Assembly: GCA_902810075.1 (NCBI GenBank)
Contig: LR778135.1
Coordinates: 1,550,001-1,614,000, forward strand
DNA from: Ruminococcaceae bacterium BL-6
GTDB lineage: Bacteria; Bacillota; Clostridia; Oscillospirales; Acutalibacteraceae
Reading direction: 5' to 3'
Length of the DNA stretch: 64,000 bases
Below the pieces are notes generated by a model. That model saw nothing but the letters and a program-made list of their open reading frames with translations, had not been told where the DNA came from and ran no database searches. Positions 54,282 through 64,000 of the stretch are shown in pieces; positions within the stretch are counted from its first letter, which is position 1; each line of letters begins with the position of its first letter. The position numbers and the translations under genes are program-made.

Positions 54282-55637
54282 ATGAGTTTAAAATCGTCCA
54301 ATCAAGTAGAACCCAACCGCTATCAGCTTGAGGTGGAGGTCGATGCCGACACCTTTGAAAAAGCTGTCAACCAGGCTTTTCATAAACAAAGCAAAAAGAT
54401 CTCCATTCCCGGTTTCCGCAAGGGAAAGGCTCCGCGCGCATTTATTGAAAAGTATTATGGCGAGCAGGTGTTCTATGAAGACGCGATCAATGCCGTCTAT
54501 CCTGCTGCTCTCGATCAGGCCGTCAAAGAGGCCGGCCTGGAATTTATAGAAGACAAAATCGACTTCGACGTGGTAAAAGCCGGCAAGGATGGCCTGGATT
54601 TCAAGGCCACCATCACCACGAAGCCCGACGTTTCCATTGAAAACTACAAAGGGCTGGAAGCCACGAAAAAGGCTGTTTCCGTCACCGACGCCGACGTGGA
54701 TGAAGAGATCAAAAAGGTGCAGGACCGCGACGCCCGAATGGTGACCGTAGAAGACAGGCCCGCGCAGAACGGCGACTCCGTCGTGATCGATTTCGAAGGC
54801 TTTCTGGATGGCGTTCCGTTTGAGGGCGGAAAAGCTGAAAACCATACGCTCAGCCTCGGTTCCGGACAGTTTATCCCCGGTTTTGAGGAGCAGGTCGTCG
54901 GCCATTCCACCGGCGAGGAGTTCGATGTGAACGTCACCTTCCCCGAGGATTATCATGCGCAGGAGCTGAAAGGGAAACCGGTCGTCTTCAAGGTAAAGCT
55001 GCACGAGATCAAAAAGAAGGAACTGCCCGAAGTGGACGACGATTTCGTCAAGGACGTCAGCAGCTTCGACACGCTTGCCGAATACCGGGAGGACATCCGA
55101 AAAAAGCTTTTGGAAAGCCGTGAAAAGGCCGCGAACGACGAGATGGAAAATCAGCTGATCGACAAGCTGGTCGATCTGGTCAAGGGAGAGATTCCGGAGG
55201 CCATGTATCAGAACAAGATCAGCGAGGATATCCGGGACTTCGGCTACCGCCTGCAGTCGCAGGGCCTTGATCTTCAAACGTATCTCAAATATACCGGCAA
55301 GGACAAGGATTCGATCCGCGATTCCTTCCGGCCCCAGGCGGAGCGTCAGGTGAAGGTCCGCCTTGCCCTGGAAAAGATCGCCAAGCTGGAGGGCATAAAG
55401 CCGGCGGATGAAGACATCGACAAGGAATACGAAAAGCTCGCCAAAGCTTATGAGATGGATGTCGAGAAGGTAAAAGGGATTGTCGCGAAGGAAGACCTTG
55501 CGATGGATCTCGCCGTGGAACAGGCCGTGAAGGTCGTACGCGACAACGCGAAGATTACGGAAGTAAAAGAAGAGGAAAAACAGGAAGAAAAGAAAGAGGA
55601 AAAAGAAGAAGCAAAGGAAGAAGCGAAGGCGGAATAA
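54282..55637 (+). CDS. tig: Trigger factor
   Basis: Ribosome-bound chaperone and prolyl isomerase. 451 residues. The ribosome-binding tail motif appears as ISIPGFRKGKAPR; an FKBP-like PPIase domain lies at about 150-245 (NGDSVVIDFEGFLDGVPFEGG), followed by the helical chaperone arms. The last about 25 residues are a Glu/Lys run. ATG 54282 follows GCAGGAGGAAG. tig-clpP-clpX-lon-engB is a conserved Firmicutes order. Confidence 0.97.
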   Translation: MSLKSSNQVEPNRYQLEVEVDADTFEKAVNQAFHKQSKKISIPGFRKGKAPRAFIEKYYGEQVFYEDAINAVYPAALDQAVKEAGLEFIEDKIDFDVVKAGKDGLDFKATITTKPDVSIENYKGLEATKKAVSVTDADVDEEIKKVQDRDARMVTVEDRPAQNGDSVVIDFEGFLDGVPFEGGKAENHTLSLGSGQFIPGFEEQVVGHSTGEEFDVNVTFPEDYHAQELKGKPVVFKVKLHEIKKKELPEVDDDFVKDVSSFDTLAEYREDIRKKLLESREKAANDEMENQLIDKLVDLVKGEIPEAMYQNKISEDIRDFGYRLQSQGLDLQTYLKYTGKDKDSIRDSFRPQAERQVKVRLALEKIAKLEGIKPADEDIDKEYEKLAKAYEMDVEKVKGIVAKEDLAMDLAVEQAVKVVRDNAKITEVKEEEKQEEKKEEKEEAKEEAKAE

Positions 55638-55667
55638 AACCGCGGCTTTCTTTTCCGGTGTTACAAT

Positions 55668-55706
55668 CCCGTTTCCGTTTGCCGTGCGGAACCGAAAACG
55701 GGTTTT
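55668..55706 (+). terminator. Probable terminator after tig
   Basis: Stem CCCGTTTCCG with CGGAA/CCGAAAACGGG (one mismatch), 14-nt loop, then TTTTAAAC. A weak U-tract suggests partial termination before clpP. Confidence 0.5.
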
Positions 55707-55747
55707 AAACAATAAAAATTACAGCGCATGGAGAAAAGGTGGTTCAG

Positions 55748-56329
55748 ATGAGTTTAGTCCCTTATGTTATTGAACAGACGAATCGCGGCGAGCGCTCCTA
55801 TGATATTTATTCCCGCTTGCTCAACGACAGAATCGTTATGCTGACTGAGGAAGTCAACGATGTCACCGCCAGCCTTGTTGTTGCGCAGCTTTTATATCTG
55901 GAGGGCCAGGACCCGGCGAAGGATATCAGCCTTTACATCAACAGCCCCGGCGGCTCGGTATCCGCGGGCCTGGCGATCTACGACACGATGCAGTACATCA
56001 AATGCGACGTGTCCACCATCTGCATGGGCATGGCCGCTTCGATGGGCGCGTTTCTGCTGACGGCGGGCGCCAAGGGCAAACGCTTTGCGCTGCCCAACAG
56101 CGACATCATGATCCATCAGCCAAGCGGCGGCGCACAGGGCCAGGCGACGGACATCATGATCCACGCCGACCACATTATCGCCACAAAAAAGAAACTGAAT
56201 GCAATATTAGCGGAGAAAACCGGGCAGCCTATTGAAGTGATCGCGAAGGATACCGAGCGCGACAACTTTATGACGGCGGACCAGGCCGTCGCTTACGGGA
56301 TCATAGACAAGGTCATTTATCATAGATGA
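55748..56329 (+). CDS. clpP: ATP-dependent Clp protease proteolytic subunit
   Basis: 193 residues. The catalytic Ser is S98 ([11 protein letters not shown]) and the His is H123 ([12 protein letters not shown]), with the Asp near 173; residue numbers agree with E. coli and B. subtilis ClpP. ATG 55748 lies after AAAAGGTGG; a GTG at 55739 in frame would sit within that site. Forms the tetradecameric chamber fed by ClpX. Confidence 0.97.
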   Translation: MSLVPYVIEQTNRGERSYDIYSRLLNDRIVMLTEEVNDVTASLVVAQLLYLEGQDPAKDISLYINSPGGSVSAGLAIYDTMQYIKCDVSTICMGMAASMGAFLLTAGAKGKRFALPNSDIMIHQPSGGAQGQATDIMIHADHIIATKKKLNAILAEKTGQPIEVIAKDTERDNFMTADQAVAYGIIDKVIYHR

Positions 56330-56353
56330 GGCTTTTTAAGCAGGTGAATCAAT

Positions 56354-57664
<1,311 letters not shown>

Positions 57665-57675
57665 CTCTGGCGCTG

Positions 57676-57725
57676 GCTGCTGCTGCAAGGACCGTTTATC
57701 CTTGTCGCAGCAGCTTTTTTTCTTC
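57676..57725 (+). terminator. Terminator after clpX
   Basis: 16-bp stem (57676-57691 with 57699-57714; one mismatch, one G-U), loop CCGTTTA, then TTTTTTTCTTC. Confidence 0.85.
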
Positions 57726-57752
57726 TGCATGATAAATAAATAGGAGTGAAAT

Positions 57753-60200
<2,448 letters not shown>

Positions 60201-60214
60201 GAAAGGAACCTTTG

Positions 60215-60802
60215 ATGTTTCAGGATGCTTCCTTTGAACTTTCCGCCGGAACGCCGGAGCAGCTTCCGGCAGGTGATCTGCCGGAAATCGTTTTCTCCGG
60301 CAGATCAAACGTCGGAAAGTCTTCCCTGATCAACCGCCTGGTGAACAGAAAGGCCTTGGCCAGGGTCAGCGCCACGCCCGGCAAGACCGGAACCATCAAT
60401 TTCTACCGGCTGGATCGCTGCCGTCTGGTCGACCTGCCCGGTTACGGCTATGCGAAAGTATCCCGTTCGGAAAAGCTCCGATGGGCCGGGCTGGTGGAAG
60501 GGTATTTCGCGGCGGGACGCGGGATCGCGCTCGTGATCCAGATTGTGGACATGCGCCACAGGCCGACCGAAGACGACCTTCATATGATCGATTTTTTAAA
60601 AAGCAGCGGGCTTCGTTTTGTGATTGCCATGACAAAATCCGATAAAATGAACAAAACGCAGCGCTTGGCGCAGGAACAGCTTTACCGGGACCTTTTTGCC
60701 GGTTCCGATCCCGCATCCCTTGTCCCGTTTTCAGCTGTTTCCGGCGAGGGGCTGGAAGAGATCAAAGCCCTGATCGAAGCTTCCTGCGGGGAGAAAGAAT
60801 AA
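60215..60802 (+). CDS. engB: Ribosome biogenesis GTPase EngB (YsxC)
   Basis: 195 residues. G1 SGRSNVGKSSLINRL, G3 LVDLPGYGYAKVS and G4 MTKSDKMN define EngB/YsxC, needed for 50S assembly. ATG 60215 lies 6 bases after AAAGGAA; TTG 60212 is an alternative. It directly follows lon, as in B. subtilis lonA-ysxC. Confidence 0.97.
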   Translation: MFQDASFELSAGTPEQLPAGDLPEIVFSGRSNVGKSSLINRLVNRKALARVSATPGKTGTINFYRLDRCRLVDLPGYGYAKVSRSEKLRWAGLVEGYFAAGRGIALVIQIVDMRHRPTEDDLHMIDFLKSSGLRFVIAMTKSDKMNKTQRLAQEQLYRDLFAGSDPASLVPFSAVSGEGLEEIKALIEASCGEKE

Positions 60803-60820
60803 GTAGAGGGGAAAATACAA

Positions 60821-62119
60821 ATGTTTGTTTCAGATTGCCTGGACGTCAACGAAAAGGGGCACCTGACCATCGGCGGATGCGACACGGTCGCGCTTGCCGA
60901 AGAGTACGGCACCCCGCTTTATGTGATGGATGAGACCAAGATCCGCACCACCTGCCGCATGTATCAGGATTCGTTCCGGAAATATTACGACGGGCGGGGG
61001 ACGACGGTTTACGCGAGCAAAGCGTTCAACTGCAAGGAAATCTGCCGGATCGCGGCGCAGGAGGGCCTTTGCCTGGATGTGGTGTCCGGCGGGGAAATGT
61101 ACACGGCGATTCAGGCGGGATTCCCGGCGGAGCGCATCCATTTTCACGGCAACAACAAAACGGATGAGGAAATCCGAATGGGGATGGAATACGGCATCGG
61201 CCACTTTATCGTGGACAACCTGACGGAAATGGAAAACATCCACAGGATCGCCGGGGAGATGGCAAAAACGGCCCATGTTTCCCTGCGGATCAAGCCGGGG
61301 ATCGACGCGCATACCCACCAATTCATCAAGACCGGGCAGATCGATTCCAAATTCGGCTTTGCGCTGGAAACCGGGGAAGCGATGGAAGCGGTAAAAGCGG
61401 CCCTGACCTATGACAATATCGAGCTGAAGGGCCTGCACTGCCATATCGGCTCCCAGATTTTCGACAGCCGGCCGTTCGTCCTGGCGGCCGAGGTCATGCT
61501 GGATTTCATCGGGAAGATCAAAAAAGAGACAGGAGTCGAAATAGGGGAGCTGAACCTCGGCGGCGGCTTTGGCATTTCCTATGTCAGCTCGGATTCCCCG
61601 CTGCCCTACGGCCGCTATATGGAGCTTGTCTCCGCGGCGGTGCTGAAAAAATGCCGGGATCTGGAGCTGAAGGTTCCGTACATCTTCATCGAGCCGGGGC
61701 GCTCCGTCGTGGGGGAAGCCGGGATCACGCTTTACCATGTCGGGGCGATCAAGCACATCCCGAACGTCAGAACCTATCTTTCCGTGGACGGCGGAATGAC
61801 GGACAATCCGCGCTATATCCTTTACCAGGCCCCGTATACGGCGGTCGTCGCGAACAAGGCGAACCTTCCCGCGGATACCGAAGTGACTATCGCGGGAAAA
61901 TGCTGTGAAAGCGGAGACCTGATCCAGGAGAACGCCATGATCCAGAAGGCGGAGCCCGGGGACATCCTTGCCGTTCTCTCCACCGGCGCGTATAACTACT
62001 CGATGGCCTCCAACTATAACCGGATTCCGAAACCGGCCGTGGTCATGACAAAGGATGGGGCATCGCGGCTGATCGTCCGGCGGGAGTCTTATGAAGATTT
62101 AATAAAAAATGATTTATAA
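60821..62119 (+). CDS. lysA: Diaminopimelate decarboxylase
   Basis: Decarboxylates meso-DAP to lysine. 432 residues, fold type III PLP enzyme. The PLP lysine is K67 in YASKAFNCKEI; CHIGSQIFD, NLGGGFGISY, EPGRSVVGEAG and the C-terminal active-site GKCCESGDLI are present. AGGGGAAAATACAA precedes the ATG. Last gene before the promoter at 62151. Confidence 0.97.
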   Translation: MFVSDCLDVNEKGHLTIGGCDTVALAEEYGTPLYVMDETKIRTTCRMYQDSFRKYYDGRGTTVYASKAFNCKEICRIAAQEGLCLDVVSGGEMYTAIQAGFPAERIHFHGNNKTDEEIRMGMEYGIGHFIVDNLTEMENIHRIAGEMAKTAHVSLRIKPGIDAHTHQFIKTGQIDSKFGFALETGEAMEAVKAALTYDNIELKGLHCHIGSQIFDSRPFVLAAEVMLDFIGKIKKETGVEIGELNLGGGFGISYVSSDSPLPYGRYMELVSAAVLKKCRDLELKVPYIFIEPGRSVVGEAGITLYHVGAIKHIPNVRTYLSVDGGMTDNPRYILYQAPYTAVVANKANLPADTEVTIAGKCCESGDLIQENAMIQKAEPGDILAVLSTGAYNYSMASNYNRIPKPAVVMTKDGASRLIVRRESYEDLIKNDL

Positions 62120-62150
62120 TAAAATATTTTTCGGATAACCTGTTCTATTC

Positions 62151-62179
62151 TTTACTTTTGAACTTTTGTATGCTAAAAT
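62151..62179 (+). promoter_or_regulatory. Promoter of the YerC-type regulator operon
   Basis: TTTACT (62151-62156), 17 bp, TAAAAT (62174-62179). Confidence 0.6.
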
Positions 62180-62213
62180 CTTATCTTAGTAAAAGATAAA
62201 GGATTGAGTTGCT

Positions 62214-62534
62214 ATGAATTCCAAAATCAAAGATGAGAACGTAGACTTTCTGTTTCAAGCGGTCCTGTCGCTGAAAACCGTGGAAGAGTGCTACGACTTT
62301 TTCGAAGACCTTTGTACCGTTCCGGAAATCAAGGCGATGTCCCAGCGCCTGAAGGTCGCGCATATGCTCAGCACGAAGCGGGTTTACAGCGATATCGTCG
62401 CCAGAACCGGCGCCTCCACCGCCACCATCAGCAGGGTAAACCGTTCGCTGAACTATGGGTGCGACGGGTATGCGCTCGTGTTCAAGCGTCTGGATGGCGG
62501 CTCCGGCAGCGAGGGCGGAGAAAAGAAAAAGTGA
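62214..62534 (+). CDS. YerC/YecD family TrpR-related protein
   Basis: 106 residues. TrpR-like helix-turn-helix: FFEDLCTVPEIKAMSQRLKVAHML followed by YSDIVARTGASTATISRVNRSL. Presumed DNA-binding regulator of unknown targets. AAAGGATTGAGTTGCT lies upstream of the ATG. It overlaps the methyltransferase by 4 bases (GTGA). Confidence 0.93.
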   Translation: MNSKIKDENVDFLFQAVLSLKTVEECYDFFEDLCTVPEIKAMSQRLKVAHMLSTKRVYSDIVARTGASTATISRVNRSLNYGCDGYALVFKRLDGGSGSEGGEKKK

Positions 62535-63292
62535 GCGCATACTCCTCTTTCGCGCTTTATTACGACGAGCTGACCGGGAATGTCGATTATGCCGGACGCG
62601 CGGACTATCTTTGCCGGCTGCTCGCCCGCATGAACCATTCTTCCGGCATCACGCTGGATCTGGCCTGCGGGACGGGCAGCCTGACCCTGGAGTTAAAAAA
62701 ACGCGGGATCGACGTTTACGGAATCGACGGTTCGGCGGCGATGCTTTCTGTCGCACAGCAAAAAGCCGCCGAACAGGGGATGTCCATTTTGTTCCTGTGC
62801 CAGCAGATGCAGGGCATCGACCTGTACGGAACGGTCGATACGGTCGTCTGCACGCTGGACAGCATCAATCATCTGACCAGCGAAAAAGACGTGCTGGCGG
62901 CTTTTCGGCGCATCTCTCTCTTCTTGAATCCGGGCGGGCTTTTTGTCTTCGACATGAACACGCTTTACAAGCACCGCACGGTCCTGTCCAACCATATCTT
63001 TGTTTACGATACCGACCCGGTCTACTGCGTCTGGCAAAACCATTTTGAGAAAAAGACGGACCGCGTCGGCATCCAGCTGGATTTTTTCGCCCGGGACGGG
63101 GGAGTTTACCACAGAAGCTCTGAACACTTCTTCGAGCGTGCCTATGAGCCGCGGAAAATCGGGGAGCTGCTGAAAACGGCGGGGCTGGAGACAATCGCCG
63201 TTTACGACGATATGAGCTTTGCGCCCCCGCGACCGGAAAGCGAAAGACTGGTCGTCGTGTCGAAGAAAACATCTCAGATTGAAAATGGATAA
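62531..63292 (+). CDS. Class I SAM-dependent methyltransferase
   Basis: 253 residues. SAM-binding motif I LDLACGTGSLTLEL, acidic motif II GIDGS, and LNPGGLFVFDMNT later in the fold. Clostridial homologues lie in the same YerC-methyltransferase-Hsp33 order; the substrate is unknown. GTG 62531 is coupled to the upstream stop. The frame is open to 62288, but that part is the other gene. Confidence 0.88.
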   Translation: MSAYSSFALYYDELTGNVDYAGRADYLCRLLARMNHSSGITLDLACGTGSLTLELKKRGIDVYGIDGSAAMLSVAQQKAAEQGMSILFLCQQMQGIDLYGTVDTVVCTLDSINHLTSEKDVLAAFRRISLFLNPGGLFVFDMNTLYKHRTVLSNHIFVYDTDPVYCVWQNHFEKKTDRVGIQLDFFARDGGVYHRSSEHFFERAYEPRKIGELLKTAGLETIAVYDDMSFAPPRPESERLVVVSKKTSQIENG

Positions 63293-63304
63293 AGGACGGA
63301 AGCA

Positions 63305-64000
63305 ATGGACAGAATGATTCGATGCATCAGTTCGGACGGCAGCGTCATGGCGGCCGCGGTGGATTCTACCGATACTGTCTGCACGGCGCAGAACATCCAC
63401 AAAACGAGCGCTGTAGCCTCCGCCGCGCTCGGGCGGCTTCTGACGGCTTCGTCCCTGATGGGGGCGATGCTGAAAAAAGAAGGCGCCTCCGTCACGCTGA
63501 AGGTGAAGGGCGGCGGCCCGCTCGGCCTTCTCGTTGCGATTTCGGACAGCCACGGAAACTGCCGCGGCTTTGTGGAGCACCCGGAAACGGAGCTTCCGCT
63601 GAAGCCGGACGGCAAGCTCGACGTCGGTCGCGCGGTCGGCTCATCCGGTCTTTTGTGCGTCATCCGCGATTTCGGCGAAGGGGAGCCTTATACCGGGCAG
63701 GTGCGGCTTGTTTCCGGGGAAATCGGCGAAGACGTCACCGCCTACTTTGCCGAAAGCGAACAGATCCCCACGGCCTGCGCGCTCGGGGTGCTGGTGGACA
63801 AGAGGGACCACCTGGTCATGCTCTCCGGCGGACTGCTGATTCAGGTGCTGCCCGGCGCTTCGGAGGATGCGGTTTCGCGCCTGGAGAAAAATGTCGCCGC
63901 GCTCGAACCGGTCACCACGATGCTGGCAAAGGGCCTTTCAATTGAAGACATGTGCCGCCGAGCGCTTGACGGGTCCGATATGGAGATTCTGGATGAATTC
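63305..64000 (+). CDS. hslO: Redox-regulated chaperone Hsp33, 3' end cut by the window
   Basis: The frame is open from ATG 63305 to the last base, 232 codons, so the usual C-terminal redox switch (CxC...CxxC zinc site) is beyond the window. Present parts are typical: MIRCISSDGSVMAAAVDSTD, KTSAVASAALGRLLTASSLMGAMLK, GGGPLGLLVAISD and the GSSGLLCVIRDFGEGEPYTGQV beta-sheet. An oxidation-activated holdase. GGACGGAAGCA lies before the ATG. Confidence 0.95.
   Translation, partial: MDRMIRCISSDGSVMAAAVDSTDTVCTAQNIHKTSAVASAALGRLLTASSLMGAMLKKEGASVTLKVKGGGPLGLLVAISDSHGNCRGFVEHPETELPLKPDGKLDVGRAVGSSGLLCVIRDFGEGEPYTGQVRLVSGEIGEDVTAYFAESEQIPTACALGVLVDKRDHLVMLSGGLLIQVLPGASEDAVSRLEKNVAALEPVTTMLAKGLSIEDMCRRALDGSDMEILDEF

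Overview
This 64 kb window is a stretch of core chromosome from an anaerobic, endospore-forming Clostridia, most likely Oscillospiraceae/Ruminococcaceae (Clostridium cluster IV relatives such as Caproiciproducens or Ethanoligenens). Evidence for this is a complete spoIIIAA-AH operon, yunB and a SleL/YaaH-type spore hydrolase, the IspH-ribosomal protein S1 fusion typical of Clostridia, L27 with a Prp-cleaved N-terminal extension, the TIGR03960/TIGR03936 radical-SAM pair, frequent TTG/GTG starts with strong AGGAGG sites, and moderately high GC. The genus is inference. No rRNA, tRNA, CRISPR array, prophage or transposase gene was seen. Nearly every gene is on the + strand; the exceptions are five small genes.

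Layout: 0-6.2 kb pyrE (5' cut), radC, and an SOS-type promoter driving uvrB-uvrA. 6.2-10.7 kb two small minus-strand genes, a LysM-GH18 spore hydrolase, and an unstudied DUF5685 / J-domain / membrane-protein trio. 10.9-17.0 kb RpiR regulator, HI0933 flavoprotein, cmk, two PlsC acyltransferases, ispH-rpsA fusion. 17.1-24.8 kb yunB, ligA, spoIIIAA-AH. 24.8-28.7 kb structured repeats, nusB, TsaD-like paralogue, xseA-xseB-ispA. 28.7-32.5 kb L21 leader, rplU-prp-rpmA, obgE, mini-RNase III, YitT. 32.6-43 kb small Asn-rich gene, RsmF-like methyltransferase, ilvE, RluD-type synthase, a polar amino-acid ABC transporter interrupted by a MITE-like element, small genes, luxS, a LysM/G5/M23 envelope protein. 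43-51.4 kb murA, walJ-like hydrolase, rlmH, radical-SAM pair, rplS-lepB-rbgA-rnhB-yraN. 51.5-64 kb thrC, phosphoesterase, a second cluster of structured repeats, tig-clpP-clpX-lon-engB, lysA, YerC-type regulator, methyltransferase, hslO (3' cut).

Functionally the window groups DNA repair (RadC, UvrAB, LigA, XseAB, RnhB), translation and ribosome assembly (L19, L21, L27, S1, Obg, RbgA, EngB, RlmH, RluD-like, RsmF-like, MrnC), proteostasis (Tig, ClpXP, Lon, Hsp33), envelope synthesis (MurA, PlsC, IspA, IspH, LepB) and the SpoIIIA channel of the engulfed forespore.

The most unusual content is non-coding. (1) A dispersed repeat family of about 60-100 bp units (two good copies and a relic at 24.8-25.0 kb, three at 53.9-54.2 kb) forms a two-part hairpin with compensatory base changes and starts with a TATAAT-like box. 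(2) A terminal-inverted-repeat element exists in three sizes (341, about 164 and 49 bp); the largest carries an array of near-perfect hairpins and lies inside an ABC transporter operon. (3) A 32-nt sequence occurs in opposite orientations in the nusB and thrC leaders. (4) Promoter-terminator cassettes precede nusB and murA. These have no assigned family that I recognise and are the best candidates for new biology here.
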